Shown piece after piece: positions 8,031-17,734 of a DNA stretch of 64,000 nucleotides (positions within the stretch are counted from its first letter, which is position 1; each line of letters starts with the position of its first letter). Position numbers and translations under genes: made by a program. This DNA is from an uncultured Clostridia bacterium. Lineage in GTDB: Bacteria > Bacillota > Clostridia > Peptostreptococcales > Anaerovoracaceae. The stretch is from NCBI GenBank assembly GCA_938049335.1, contig CALIYX010000024.1, positions 248,001-312,000 of the forward strand, given 5' to 3'. The notes beneath the pieces were generated by a model. The model was not told the origin of the DNA. It made no database searches and saw only the letters and a list, made by a program, of their open reading frames with translations.

Positions 8031-8951
8031 CTACTCTGCAACACCTAGATATTTCTTGAGATGCTCTATGTATTCCTCTCCTGTATGGCTTAAGCTTATA
8101 CCCTTTTTCTTGATATATCCAATCTCCATAACGCTGTTCGGATTTTGCTTATCCTCGTAAGGAACAGCTATATAGTCATCTCCATTTAGTTCCTCACAAA
8201 TTATGCCAGAACAGAGTGTATATCCGTTTAGGCCTACCATAAGATTTAGCATGGTTGCACGGTCGTTAGCTTTAATAGTCCTGGGATATTCATTGGTCGT
8301 CAAAATTTCCTCAGCAAAGTAAAACGAGCTGTTATCGCCTTGCTCAAAAGAGAGGCAAGGATAGTCCTTTAGCTGGTCGAAGTCAATCGACTTTTCCTTT
8401 GCTAGCGGATGCCCCTTCCACAGATATACGAAAGCATCGCAGTCTATGAGCTTAGTAAAGCCAATATTTGAGGCATTAAGTAGCTTCATCAAAGCCTTGC
8501 GATTAAAGTCACTCATATAAAGGAGTCCTATCTCACTTCTGAGATTCGCAACATCAGAAATAACAGTTCTAGTTTGAGTCTCTCTGATTGCAAACTCGTA
8601 TTCAGCCGTATCAAAGCTCTTTACCATCTCGACAAACGCCTTTATCGCAAAAGAATAATGCTGAGTCGAAACGCCAAACTTCTTCTTTATCTTTGCGCCA
8701 TCGCCGTACTTTTCCATCAAGGTCTCGTAGCTAGCATAGACCTCCTTTGCGTACATCAAAAATTCTACGCCATCAGGTGTCAGGCTCACGCCCTTACCAC
8801 TACGATTAAATAGGCTAAAGCCAAGCTCCTTCTCTAGCTCTTTGATTGCACCCGTCAAAGATGGCTGGGCCACATAAAGCTGCTCAGCGGCCTTGTTCAT
8901 GGAGCCACATTCAACTATTTTTATAACATAGTTTATCTGTGTCAGCGTCAT
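8031..8951 (-). CDS. LysR family transcriptional regulator
   Basis: A 306-residue DNA-binding regulator. The N-terminal winged helix-turn-helix is clear: LTQINYVIKIVECGSMNKAA, then LYVAQPSLTGAIKELEKEL and LFNRSGKGVSLTPDG. The rest is a periplasmic-binding-protein-like effector domain with unknown ligand. ATG at 8951 is chosen because AGGAGA precedes it; it overlaps the stop of the upstream permease as ATGA. It is the last gene of a leftward run, so its targets may include that run. Confidence 0.9.
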   Translation of the reverse strand: MTLTQINYVIKIVECGSMNKAAEQLYVAQPSLTGAIKELEKELGFSLFNRSGKGVSLTPDGVEFLMYAKEVYASYETLMEKYGDGAKIKKKFGVSTQHYSFAIKAFVEMVKSFDTAEYEFAIRETQTRTVISDVANLRSEIGLLYMSDFNRKALMKLLNASNIGFTKLIDCDAFVYLWKGHPLAKEKSIDFDQLKDYPCLSFEQGDNSSFYFAEEILTTNEYPRTIKANDRATMLNLMVGLNGYTLCSGIICEELNGDDYIAVPYEDKQNPNSVMEIGYIKKKGISLSHTGEEYIEHLKKYLGVAE

Positions 8952-10147
8952 TGTACTTCTCCTGACTTTTCGAGTTTCTTGGCCTCGCGCCAAGCTACTA
9001 ATCTATCAAATTCCTTCTTTAGCAGGGCTGCCATAGGGACCGCTGTTAGCATTCCCAGAAGTCCTCCAAGTGAAGCTCCTATCAAAAGAGCTATAATTAC
9101 GAGTATTGGATTTACTGAAATACTATTTGATAATAGCTTAGGGTTTATAAAGTTTCCATCTAGTCCCTGGATAACTAAAACTACAATAAGTCCGATTACC
9201 ATCTTTTTGAAGTCGCCATCAACTACACAAGCTAGGATTGTTCCACCGTAGGCGAATATCGGACCTACATAAGGGATTAGGTTTCCAATTCCCGTTAGGA
9301 TACCTATTAAGATGCTGTATTTAACGTTTACTATTGAAAGTCCTACGCTAACTAGCACAGCCATTACACAGGCGTCTAGGAACTGGCCTTTGATATATCC
9401 TGAGAAGCAGTAGTCTGCATCCTTAAGGAAGGTTGATACGGCACCATAGCTGCGGTTTCTTAGCAGTGCTGCTGCAACCTTCTGCCAATATTTTTTCAGA
9501 TTGTCTAGGTCGATTAACACATATATTGAAAGAACCATAGCGATTAGGAACTTTGATATTGCGCTTCCAACATTTGATACAAACGAGAATGCACCGCTTG
9601 CTATACTTGTAGTACTATCATTTATCCAGCTAATCAGCTTCTGCTGATACTCGCTTAGATTTGCAGACTGTATACCAAACTGCTCAAGCTTGCTCGTCAC
9701 AGCTTTGATGAACTCTTTGCCTGACTTTAGAAGCGAAAGTGCTATGTTCTTGAGGCTGTCGGTATCAGCTAATTGGATTTCCTTGGCAATTGATGAGATG
9801 ATTGCAGATAATATTAGGAAAATACATCCCGCAACTATTAGATATGTAATCAAGACTGATAGGCTTCTAAACGACAGCTTGTCTTTCTTGCTTTTTAAAA
9901 CGATTCCAAAACTTTTGTAAAGTATCTTTTCTATACGGTTTACAATTGGATTTAGCAGATAAACTATCGCAAGTCCGACTATAAACGGTGAAATCAGCGA
10001 GAAAAATGTCGAAATTAGACTCATTCCCTTTGGCACTATCACACCGATATTAAGGAGCAAAAAGAACATCACCAAGATGCTAAACGCTCCGAGCAGTACA
10101 TACAAAAGTATCTGTTGATATTTTTCATTTCTATCAGGTAACTTCAT
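8948..10147 (-). CDS. AI-2E family transporter (PerM/YdiK-type membrane protein)
   Basis: Polytopic membrane protein of 399 residues with about eight hydrophobic segments. The pattern PFIVGLAIVYLLNPIVNRIE near the N-terminus and GILTGIGNLIPYVGPIF plus a late GNFINPKLLSNSISVNPIL are typical of this family. Substrates differ between members, and only some move autoinducer-2, so the substrate is unknown. GGGAGG precedes the ATG, and the stop overlaps the LysR start. Confidence 0.88.
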   Translation of the reverse strand: MKLPDRNEKYQQILLYVLLGAFSILVMFFLLLNIGVIVPKGMSLISTFFSLISPFIVGLAIVYLLNPIVNRIEKILYKSFGIVLKSKKDKLSFRSLSVLITYLIVAGCIFLILSAIISSIAKEIQLADTDSLKNIALSLLKSGKEFIKAVTSKLEQFGIQSANLSEYQQKLISWINDSTTSIASGAFSFVSNVGSAISKFLIAMVLSIYVLIDLDNLKKYWQKVAAALLRNRSYGAVSTFLKDADYCFSGYIKGQFLDACVMAVLVSVGLSIVNVKYSILIGILTGIGNLIPYVGPIFAYGGTILACVVDGDFKKMVIGLIVVLVIQGLDGNFINPKLLSNSISVNPILVIIALLIGASLGGLLGMLTAVPMAALLKKEFDRLVAWREAKKLEKSGEVQ

Positions 10148-10188
10148 TAATCCCTCCCATTAACTGTAGTTTTTACAGACATAATCTA

Positions 10189-11031
10189 TCACACTTCGCC
10201 CGTCTTTTCAATCAAGGCAAAGTTTGCTGCTCTCTTGGTATAGTTATTTTCTAGCATTCTCACATGAGATAGGAACGCCTCATCATCAAAGTATTTCGCT
10301 CCGCTGTGGCATTTTATAATGCAAGCCTGACATTTGATGCATGGCCCTGTAATTGTCATATAGTCAGAGGCAATACTACCTACTGGACAGGCTTTGATGC
10401 AAACTCCGCAGCCATCGCATAGCTCTTCTAGAGTCTTTGGCACCGCCTTTAGGAATTTTGCTGGTTGCATATCCTCACCAAGCGGAATGTAGTAAGGCTT
10501 TACTTCTGAATCAGCAAGTATATTTCTGTGTTCTATGCACTTTGCTTTTGACTTTGATAGCCACTGCGCTATGCTTAATGCAAATTTTTCTATTTCAGCT
10601 ACATCGTCATCGTCTGGTCTTGCCGTTCCTATTACTTTGGAGAAGTGATGCTGACAGGCAAATGAAGCTGCTGCAAAGATATCAAATCCGTTTTTATATA
10701 GCTCTAGCGAAAGCTCAGTCAAAGAGCTATCAAAGCTTCTATTTCCGAATGTGGTAACAGCCACTGCCTTTGTGGCATTACCCTTAAAACCATCCTGAAG
10801 AAAAGCCAGAAGCTTGTTTGGAACTCTTCCAGCATAGGTTGGCAAACCGAAGATCACAAGTGCATCTTCATCGAAGCTATACTGCGCGTTTCTCATCTCA
10901 GGTGATGTGAAGTCAATTGCGTATGCTTCAGCGTCTAGCTCGCCAGCTAGCTTTGTTCCGATTAGCTTTACAACCTTTTCCGTGTTTCCGCCTGGGCTGA
11001 AATAAACTAGATATATTTTTTTAATGTCCAT
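10189..11031 (-). CDS. EFR1-type flavodoxin/ferredoxin protein
   Basis: Probable soluble electron carrier of 280 residues. A flavodoxin-like domain starts with the phosphate loop YFSPGGNTEKV and contains VIFGLPTYAGRVPNK. The C-terminal part has a bacterial ferredoxin pair: CDGCGVCIKACP and CIKCQACIIKCHSG. In the second motif the usual final CP is CH, but all four cysteines are present. ATG at 11031 is preferred; a GTG three codons upstream coincides with the binding-site region. Partner enzymes are not evident nearby. Confidence 0.85.
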   Translation of the reverse strand: MDIKKIYLVYFSPGGNTEKVVKLIGTKLAGELDAEAYAIDFTSPEMRNAQYSFDEDALVIFGLPTYAGRVPNKLLAFLQDGFKGNATKAVAVTTFGNRSFDSSLTELSLELYKNGFDIFAAASFACQHHFSKVIGTARPDDDDVAEIEKFALSIAQWLSKSKAKCIEHRNILADSEVKPYYIPLGEDMQPAKFLKAVPKTLEELCDGCGVCIKACPVGSIASDYMTITGPCIKCQACIIKCHSGAKYFDDEAFLSHVRMLENNYTKRAANFALIEKTGEV

Positions 11032-11054
11032 CGTTTCCACCTTCTCCTGAGGTT

Positions 11055-11741
11055 TTACTTTATCTTTAGTCCTCTCAGGTATTCCTTTTGCTCAGGACTT
11101 ATTCTATAGCTTTCTATCGCCTTTTGTATGGTCTTATTATGGGTCCACTTTGATAGTCTATTATTTTCTAGATAAACTATTGCACTCTCCCACTGCTTGG
11201 CAAGGGCAGTGGCAAAGAACCAGGCTATCATCATGTTAAGATAGTATTCTTCGCTTTTAACTTCGGCTGGAAGCTCAAGGTATTCGGTCTTGAATTCATC
11301 ATCGAGGAAATAGCTCATCAGCATCTCCATGCCAAATCTGCTTGTATATATGTGCTCTGAGCTTATCCATGACTTTATGCAAGATAGAAAGCCATCCTTA
11401 TCCTTTGCTAAAATCTTAGGATTTATTATATCGCAGGTAGCCCAGTTATCGATATACGGAAGGAATTCCTCAAGTCTAAGAAGACAATCCTCCTGAGACT
11501 TCATATTTGAAATTATGATTCCGTGCAAAGTATTCTCTTCAAGGTATTTATGAGGAAGGTCAGAGAGCCAGTCACCTAAATCCTCAGCTCTAAGCTCCTT
11601 TTCGAGCTTCCTGAGCGCAGGAACTCTAACGCCGATTACAAGGCTTTCGTCGACGTTTGGAATTAGCTTTGAATTAAAGGCCTTGTATTCCTCATCCTTT
11701 AGATCCATAAGTCTATTTCTGATATCTTCAGCGGTAGTCAT
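11055..11741 (-). CDS. DNA alkylation repair protein, AlkD-like
   Basis: All-helical HEAT-like protein of 228 residues. The pattern SLVIGVRVPALRKLEKEL, then ENTLHGIIIS, DNWATCDIINPKIL and IYTSRFGMEMLMSYFL, matches the AlkD family of DNA glycosylases that remove N3/N7-alkylpurines. AGGAGAG precedes the ATG. It lies 12 bases after the ABC-F gene in the same direction, probably cotranscribed. Confidence 0.88.
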   Translation of the reverse strand: MTTAEDIRNRLMDLKDEEYKAFNSKLIPNVDESLVIGVRVPALRKLEKELRAEDLGDWLSDLPHKYLEENTLHGIIISNMKSQEDCLLRLEEFLPYIDNWATCDIINPKILAKDKDGFLSCIKSWISSEHIYTSRFGMEMLMSYFLDDEFKTEYLELPAEVKSEEYYLNMMIAWFFATALAKQWESAIVYLENNRLSKWTHNKTIQKAIESYRISPEQKEYLRGLKIK

Positions 11742-11753
11742 GAAACTCTCCTT

Positions 11754-13310
11754 TTATATCAGCCTTGTCGTCCACTCTGAAAGGTCCCAGATTTCTGTGG
11801 CAAGTCCTTCGTAGAACTCAGGCTCGTGGCATACCATCAAAATACTGCCATTATATTCCTGAAGTGCGCGCTTTAGCTCAGCCTTTGCGGCAACATCAAG
11901 GTGATTTGTCGGCTCGTCTAGCACAAGTAGGTTGGACGGTCTGTTAATCAGTTTGCAAAGCCTAACCTTTGCCTGCTCTCCTCCTGAGAGGACTTTTACC
12001 TTACTCTCTATGTGCTTTGTTGTAAGACCGCACTTTGCTAAAGCAAGCCTTACCTCAAACTGAGTCCATGATTGAAAATCCTGCCAAATTTCGTCTATGC
12101 AGGTCTTTTCTCCATCACCAGAGCTTTCCTGCTCGAAGTAGCCAAGTTCGATAGAATCGCCCATTTTAGCCTCTCCAGACACCGCTGGTATCAGGCCTAG
12201 AAGGCTCTTAAGTAGAGTAGTCTTACCGATGCCATTTGCACCCTCGATTACTATCTTCTGCTTGCGCTCCATGTATAGGTTTAAAGGCTTGCTGAGTGGC
12301 TCATCATAGCCAATCACAAGGTCCTTGGTCTCAAAGATAACCTTGCCACTTATCTTGCTCTCCTTAAAATCAAACTCAGGCTCAGGTGCCTCAGTCGGTC
12401 TTGAAATAAGCTCCATGTTGTCGAGCTTTTTCTGTCTCGACATCGCCATATTCCTAGTAGCAACTCTACTCTTGTTTCTGGCAACGAAGTCCTTAAGCTC
12501 TGCGATTTCTGCCTGCTGTCTCTTGTAAGCAGCCTCCTGCTGTTCCTGCTTAACCTTGAAAACCTCCATGAACTTATCGTAGTCTCCGACATATCTATCG
12601 AGATTCTTGTTATGCATGTGATAGATAAGGTTTACAACACTATTCAGAAATGGTATATCGTGGCTTATGAGGATGAAAGCATTCTCATATGACTCAAGAT
12701 ATCTTCTCAGCCATTCGATATGCTCCCTGTCGAGATGGTTTGTAGGCTCGTCGAGCAAAAGGATATCTGGCTTTGATAAAAGTAGCTTCGCAAGAAGTAC
12801 CTTGGTTCTCTGTCCTCCAGAAAGCGCAGAAACATCGGTATCAAGACCTAACTCCATAAGTCCAAGAGCCCTTGCTACCTCGTCCACCTTGACATCTATG
12901 CTGTAGAAGTCATGCGCCATCAAAAGCTCCTGAAGAACGCTAGCTTCCTCCATCATCTCATCCATCTTATCAGGGTCAGCGCTTCCCATCTGCTCATAAA
13001 GCTCATTCATCTGCTTTTCCATATCAAAGAGTGAATCAAAGGCTCCTGCTAGCGCCTCTCTGATGGTCATGCCCTTCTTGAGCATCGCATGCTGATCCAT
13101 ATAGCCTACACTCACGTTCTTAGACCACTGCACAGTGCCCTCATCTGGCATAAGCTTACCCGTAATTATGTTCATAAAAGTCGACTTTCCCTCGCCGTTT
13201 GCTCCTATAAGGCCTATATGCTCACCCTTTAGAAGTCTGAAGGAAACATCGTTAAATATAGCTCTATCGCCAAAGCCATGCGATAGGTTTTTCACTGTCA
13301 TTATGCTCAT
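11754..13310 (-). CDS. ABC-F family ATPase
   Basis: Soluble protein of 518 residues with two ABC ATPase domains and no membrane segment. Domain 1: Walker A GANGEGKST, signature LSGGQ, LLLDEPTNHLD. Domain 2: GANGIGKTT, LSGGE, LVLDEPTNHLD. A charged linker lies between about residues 240 and 300. ABC-F proteins act on the ribosome, as translation factors or in antibiotic protection. The sequence resembles the YbiT-like housekeeping group more than known resistance types, which is a judgement by eye. AGGAG precedes the ATG. Confidence 0.92.
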   Translation of the reverse strand: MSIMTVKNLSHGFGDRAIFNDVSFRLLKGEHIGLIGANGEGKSTFMNIITGKLMPDEGTVQWSKNVSVGYMDQHAMLKKGMTIREALAGAFDSLFDMEKQMNELYEQMGSADPDKMDEMMEEASVLQELLMAHDFYSIDVKVDEVARALGLMELGLDTDVSALSGGQRTKVLLAKLLLSKPDILLLDEPTNHLDREHIEWLRRYLESYENAFILISHDIPFLNSVVNLIYHMHNKNLDRYVGDYDKFMEVFKVKQEQQEAAYKRQQAEIAELKDFVARNKSRVATRNMAMSRQKKLDNMELISRPTEAPEPEFDFKESKISGKVIFETKDLVIGYDEPLSKPLNLYMERKQKIVIEGANGIGKTTLLKSLLGLIPAVSGEAKMGDSIELGYFEQESSGDGEKTCIDEIWQDFQSWTQFEVRLALAKCGLTTKHIESKVKVLSGGEQAKVRLCKLINRPSNLLVLDEPTNHLDVAAKAELKRALQEYNGSILMVCHEPEFYEGLATEIWDLSEWTTRLI

Positions 13311-13417
13311 CTGGCATCTCCTAACTGTTAACTGTTTTTATAAACGATACCATATAAATGGCAAATTTTCAAGATTTATGGCTGTACAGACATACAAAGG
13401 CTCATATGTTTTACAAC

Positions 13418-13438
13418 AAAAAACAGCCTGTCGGCTGT
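13418..13438 (-). terminator. Terminator of the TetR/ABC exporter operon
   Basis: On the minus strand ACAGCC (13438-13433) pairs with GGCTGT (13428-13423) around a four-base loop, followed by a run of T. It lies just past the ABC ATPase remnant and closes the leftward operon that starts near 17645. Confidence 0.75.
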
Positions 13439-13457
13439 CTTTAATATTTTCTATTGT

Positions 13458-13550
13458 ACCTCCTGAAAGGCTCATAGGATGCCTGTCTTTTAGCTCAATA
13501 AGCCCAAGACCAGAAAGAACATCTTCTATCATATCCTTACTTATGTTCTT
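13458..13550 (-). pseudogene. Remnant of an ABC transporter ATPase gene
   Basis: The reading KDMIEDVLSGLGLIELKDRH followed by PMSLSGG is the helical region and signature motif of an ABC ATPase, very like those of energy-coupling-factor transporters. There is no Walker A before it and no Walker B after it, and the frame runs into unrelated sequence and a terminator. It directly follows the second ABC exporter gene. Related operons in Bacillota often carry ECF S, T and ATPase genes after such an exporter pair, so this is probably what a deletion left behind. Confidence 0.7.
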
Positions 13551-13554
13551 TCTC

Positions 13555-15276
13555 CTAATAATTAAACTCCTCTGCAAGCTTAGTTTTTTGAATTAGGTTT
13601 TTATATACCTTTGATTTATTCATTAGTTCATCATGTGTGCCTGAAGTTTCAACAACACCATTATCTATTACAACAATCTTGTTAACATTCTCTATTGATT
13701 TCAGCCTGTGTGATATTATAATTACCGTCTTATTTTCTATCAGTTTGTTTAGGCTCTCCTGGATTTTCTTTTCGTTATCAACATCAAGACTTGCTGAAAT
13801 TTCATCCAGAATCAGTATCGGTGCATCCTTGAGGAATGCCCTTGCAATCGAAATTCTCTGCCTCTCACCACCAGAAAGCTCTGCGCCATTTTCACCTATA
13901 GCTGTATTAAAGCCTTCAGGAAGCCTTTCAATAAAGTCCATGCAGTTAGCAAGCTCAGCAGCCTTCCTTACCTCTTCATCACTTGCATCTTCTCTTCCAA
14001 GTCTTATGTTTTCCATAACACTTGTATTAAACAGAGTTACATCCTGAAAAACAATCGAAACGTCCTTGAATAAAGAATCCGTCGATATGTCTTTGATATC
14101 TTTTCCATCTATCAAAATACTTCCACCATCGTAGTCGTATAATCTTGATATCAATCTCAAAATGGATGTTTTTCCAGAACCAGATGCGCCTACAAGAGCA
14201 GTAACCTCGCCCTGATTTGCTGTAAAACTCACGTCTTTTAACACCTGTGTGTCATTGTCGTACGCAAACGATACATTTTTAAACTCAATGTTGAAGTTAG
14301 AAAGCTTAACATCCTTACCATTCTGCAATACAGCATTCTTAATCTCTTTTATGCGCCTTACTGCTGGCTCAATATAGTACATTTCGAAGATACCTTCTTT
14401 TGATACATCAAAGATTTCCTTGACCTTTATGGCAGCTATAATGTAGAGCACAAGGTATAATAAAGAAATTTCACCACGCATGAGAAGTTCTATTCCGACA
14501 AGTATTACCACTGCTACACTGATATATGCAAAAAGTGTAGATATTGCAATAAGAACCATTGACATCATCTCAACATTGAAATGAATTTTCTCACTTTCCT
14601 CCATTTTTTTATAAAGACTTCTCTTAACATTCTTAGACTGATTAAAGCTGCTTATTTCTTGCTGTAGCTCAATGGTCTCCTGAAACAGCTCAGAGTTTTC
14701 TCTCAAAACCTTGTAGTACTTACTGTTAGCCGTGATTTCTTTCTTCTTGCTCAACGGAATTACCATAAAGCTCACAAGTGTAGGAATTATTGTTGCAAGT
14801 CCAAGCTTCCAGTTTCCAATTACAAGCATTAGACCCATAATAGGAAAGAAAATCCACATACCGACAACCTTAGGTATTGAATGGCTCAAAGCATGTTCAA
14901 TTGAATTCACATCGACCATGATGGTTTGAGATAAATCTGATAGATCATGCTTTGAAAAGTAAGCAAGTGGTAAGTCTGCAAGATTCTCAGCAATATCTGT
15001 TCTCAACTTTGCAGACTCCTTGTATGTAGCGTTATAAAGGCTAACATACTCTTTTGATAGCAATACATACATTATGAGAAGCGTCACAACAGCCATGCAG
15101 ATATACTGCCAAGTAGCATGCACATTCCCCAATATCAGCTGGTCGAAAATAGTCATCAAAATGAACATAGGGGCAAGATTTGCAAAATACGTAAGTGTAC
15201 AATATAAAGATGCAGTAGTAACATTTTTTGCGCCCTGCTCAGATAGGGCATATCTTCTTTTAAAATAGTTTTTCAT
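13555..15276 (-). CDS. ABC exporter half-subunit (permease fused to ATPase), second of pair
   Basis: A 573-residue protein: six-helix membrane domain (to about residue 310), then an ATPase domain with Walker A GASGSGKTS, signature LSGGERQR, Walker B LILDEISASLD and switch histidine ISHRLKS. Probably forms a heterodimer with the preceding half-transporter, one base away (TAAAATG). ATG at 15276 is chosen because GGAGGGTG lies five bases upstream. Such TetR-linked pairs are often annotated as multidrug or siderophore transporters; the substrate cannot be read from the sequence. Confidence 0.92.
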   Translation of the reverse strand: MKNYFKRRYALSEQGAKNVTTASLYCTLTYFANLAPMFILMTIFDQLILGNVHATWQYICMAVVTLLIMYVLLSKEYVSLYNATYKESAKLRTDIAENLADLPLAYFSKHDLSDLSQTIMVDVNSIEHALSHSIPKVVGMWIFFPIMGLMLVIGNWKLGLATIIPTLVSFMVIPLSKKKEITANSKYYKVLRENSELFQETIELQQEISSFNQSKNVKRSLYKKMEESEKIHFNVEMMSMVLIAISTLFAYISVAVVILVGIELLMRGEISLLYLVLYIIAAIKVKEIFDVSKEGIFEMYYIEPAVRRIKEIKNAVLQNGKDVKLSNFNIEFKNVSFAYDNDTQVLKDVSFTANQGEVTALVGASGSGKTSILRLISRLYDYDGGSILIDGKDIKDISTDSLFKDVSIVFQDVTLFNTSVMENIRLGREDASDEEVRKAAELANCMDFIERLPEGFNTAIGENGAELSGGERQRISIARAFLKDAPILILDEISASLDVDNEKKIQESLNKLIENKTVIIISHRLKSIENVNKIVVIDNGVVETSGTHDELMNKSKVYKNLIQKTKLAEEFNY

Positions 15277-15277
15277 T

Positions 15278-17014
15278 TTACACCCTCCAATCATTTGCAG
15301 TTTCATATAGACGAAGTAGCCTGCTATATATTCCTTGCTTTTCAATCAAGGAATCGTTACTTCCTCGCTCGACTACCTTACCGTTCTCTAAAACAATTAT
15401 TTCATCAACATTTTGGATGCTGCTCAGTCTATGGGCAATCATGATTACTGTTCTGTCCTTCATGAGATTCTTAAAAGCTTTTTGTAATTCGTACTCGTTA
15501 TCAGCGTCTATAGAGGCACTCGCTTCATCCATTATTACTATAGGTGAGTTCTTCAAAATGGCTCTTGCAATTGCAATTCTCTGCTTTTCTCCTCCCGAAA
15601 GATAAACCCCCTTTGAGCCAATAATTGTATTTTCCTTATCCTTAAACTTAGCTAAAATCTCATCGCAACCAGCTAAACTCAGCGCTTTCATGACATCTTC
15701 TCTATTCGCACTTTCATCTGCCATGGCAACATTGTCAAATATTGACTTTTTGAATAGCTTGCTATCTTGGAACACAAATGAAATATTGTGTATAATCGCT
15801 TCCTTAGTATATTCCTCAAGAGGGTATCCTCCTATTTTGATCACCCCAGCATCAAGCCTATAAAATCCAGATAGCAGCTTTGCTATTGTCGATTTACCAG
15901 AACCTGAATGTCCTACGAGGGCGTAGGTTTTCTTCTCAGGCAATGAAAACGATAGGTTTTCAAGAACTAGATTTTCACCATATGAAAAAGTTACGTTTTC
16001 AAACTCTATATTGTAGTTGTCAAAATGTGTTCTGCTTCCATATGTCAGCTTATCTTCTTGCATTTTGTCATACAATGCTTCCAGATTCTCAATTGCATAT
16101 TTAGCATTGAAAATATTCATGCTCGCCCACATGATTTTCATGAAAGAAACCATTATTACACCACTGATAAAAAATATCATAATCAGCTCAACGGTAATAT
16201 CTTTAGGGTTTCCAATACCTGTAATGAAAAAGCTTAGCGGTATACTAATAATCGCAATCAACCCTAAAAAAATCAATTGATATATGACATATGGTTTCTT
16301 GCACGAAAGTGAGTAGTCATAGGCATATTTCGAATAGTTTTTTATAGATTCGTCAAGGGCTTTGAATGAGTTTAGTTTTGTTCCAAAGATTTTGACAACC
16401 TGCATGCCTCTTATGTACTCTACTGTCTCTGAACTGAGCTTGTCTAGTGCCGATTGGTATACCTTCATAAACTCAGAATTACCCATCATAGCTTTTAGTA
16501 TTAGAGCACTTACAAGGGTCAAAATAACTATGACCGCCCCTACTCTAATACTTACCGAGAATGCTAGAGCTATTGCAAGTATAGGTGTTAAAAATGCCTG
16601 TGAGTTATCAGGAATCATGTGCGCAACAGCTGTATGGGTCATCGCTGCATTATCATCTATTGTTTTTCTAATCTGGCCTGACGGATTAATATCAAAGAAT
16701 CTGAAGCTCGAATCTGTTAATCCATCGATTCCTATTTTTCTAAGATTGGTCTCTAACCTAAAGGCTAGCTTGTGTGAAGTCAACCCTGAGATTAGGTATA
16801 ATATAGCTGCTAGAGTCAAATATATTACAATCTTTATTGCATAAACACTTGCGTTTTCAAGACTGTCTTTGACTATAACTTCATCAAAGAATTTATATAT
16901 GTAATGGTATCCAAATACCATCAAAAAAGCCGAAATAGCAGATATTATGACCGCTAAATAACCAAACACCCTATACTCAGGCACATATTTAAACGATTTC
17001 TTATATATGTCCAT
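15278..17014 (-). CDS. ABC exporter half-subunit (permease fused to ATPase), first of pair
   Basis: A 578-residue protein with an N-terminal six-helix exporter domain and a C-terminal ATPase: Walker A GHSGSGKST, signature LSGGEKQR, Walker B VIMDEASASID and IAHRLSS. Only one base separates it from the TetR gene upstream and from its partner downstream, so the three are surely one transcript. The catalytic residues are intact in both halves, so neither site is obviously degenerate. Confidence 0.92.
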   Translation of the reverse strand: MDIYKKSFKYVPEYRVFGYLAVIISAISAFLMVFGYHYIYKFFDEVIVKDSLENASVYAIKIVIYLTLAAILYLISGLTSHKLAFRLETNLRKIGIDGLTDSSFRFFDINPSGQIRKTIDDNAAMTHTAVAHMIPDNSQAFLTPILAIALAFSVSIRVGAVIVILTLVSALILKAMMGNSEFMKVYQSALDKLSSETVEYIRGMQVVKIFGTKLNSFKALDESIKNYSKYAYDYSLSCKKPYVIYQLIFLGLIAIISIPLSFFITGIGNPKDITVELIMIFFISGVIMVSFMKIMWASMNIFNAKYAIENLEALYDKMQEDKLTYGSRTHFDNYNIEFENVTFSYGENLVLENLSFSLPEKKTYALVGHSGSGKSTIAKLLSGFYRLDAGVIKIGGYPLEEYTKEAIIHNISFVFQDSKLFKKSIFDNVAMADESANREDVMKALSLAGCDEILAKFKDKENTIIGSKGVYLSGGEKQRIAIARAILKNSPIVIMDEASASIDADNEYELQKAFKNLMKDRTVIMIAHRLSSIQNVDEIIVLENGKVVERGSNDSLIEKQGIYSRLLRLYETANDWRV

Positions 17015-17015
17015 A

Positions 17016-17606
17016 TCAATTCTCCTTTCCTTCTTTAAATATACTGAGAAACATACTCTCTAGAAAATGTCTGTTTTTTTTGAAGTTCTCTCTAGCTCCT
17101 AGAATATTAGATGCAAGGATGAGCGCATTCATTACATCAGTTGAAACATTAAATATATTCGTATCAAATGACCATCTCGATTCACCTATGACCGAGCTAA
17201 GGCTATCATTTGCCTGTTTCTGAAGTTCGTGCATTATTTCCTCTAGCTCAGGATTTCTCTTCTTTGCAATTAGAAACTCAACATAAAGTGGCATATATGG
17301 GTTATCATCTATAATTTTATCGACAAATTGCTTTGCCATAAATTCCATTTCATAACCCTTTTTACACTCATCCATATGATCCTTTATAATTGTTTTTCTA
17401 TATTCAATTCCAGAGAGCATAATATCTTTAAAAATCTCGTTTACACTTTTATAATAGTGATAGACACCTCCTTTTGATAAACTTGTACCAGCAATAATCT
17501 CTTCCATCGTTGCATTTTCTAGACCTTTTTGGATTATTACATCGACAGCAGAATTCATTATTTCATTTTTTCTTTCAGACTCACTAAGTCTACGTGCAGC
17601 ACACAT
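17016..17606 (-). CDS. TetR family transcriptional regulator
   Basis: A 196-residue repressor-type protein. The N-terminal helix-turn-helix reads IIQKGLENATMEEIIAGTSL followed by SKGGVYHYYKS, typical of TetR. The C-terminal ligand domain is unassigned. It heads the exporter operon. A 22-base palindrome sits between its -10 box and its start, so autoregulation and control of the exporters is likely. GGAGGT precedes the ATG. Confidence 0.93.
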   Translation of the reverse strand: MCAARRLSESERKNEIMNSAVDVIIQKGLENATMEEIIAGTSLSKGGVYHYYKSVNEIFKDIMLSGIEYRKTIIKDHMDECKKGYEMEFMAKQFVDKIIDDNPYMPLYVEFLIAKKRNPELEEIMHELQKQANDSLSSVIGESRWSFDTNIFNVSTDVMNALILASNILGARENFKKNRHFLESMFLSIFKEGKEN

Positions 17607-17623
17607 ATAAATACCTCCAAATC

Positions 17624-17645
17624 ATACCGACGCATCCGTCGGTAT
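17624..17645 (-). promoter_or_regulatory. Candidate TetR operator
   Basis: Perfect inverted repeat ATACCGACG (17624-17632), four-base centre, CGTCGGTAT (17637-17645). It begins five bases downstream of the -10 box, covering the expected transcription start. Size and place are those of a TetR operator. Confidence 0.8.
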
Positions 17646-17649
17646 CTTT

Positions 17650-17678
17650 ATTATACATAGATTAGTTATAACTAACAA
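17650..17678 (-). promoter_or_regulatory. Promoter of the TetR/ABC exporter operon
   Basis: Reading the minus strand, TTGTTA (17678-17673) and TATAAT (17655-17650) are separated by exactly 17 bases. The -10 is consensus. The palindromic operator immediately follows. Confidence 0.8.
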
Positions 17679-17734
17679 GTGTTTTTTTAAATTTTTTTCA
17701 GTCTATATTTCAGTGCATCCTTAGTTTGGGACAT

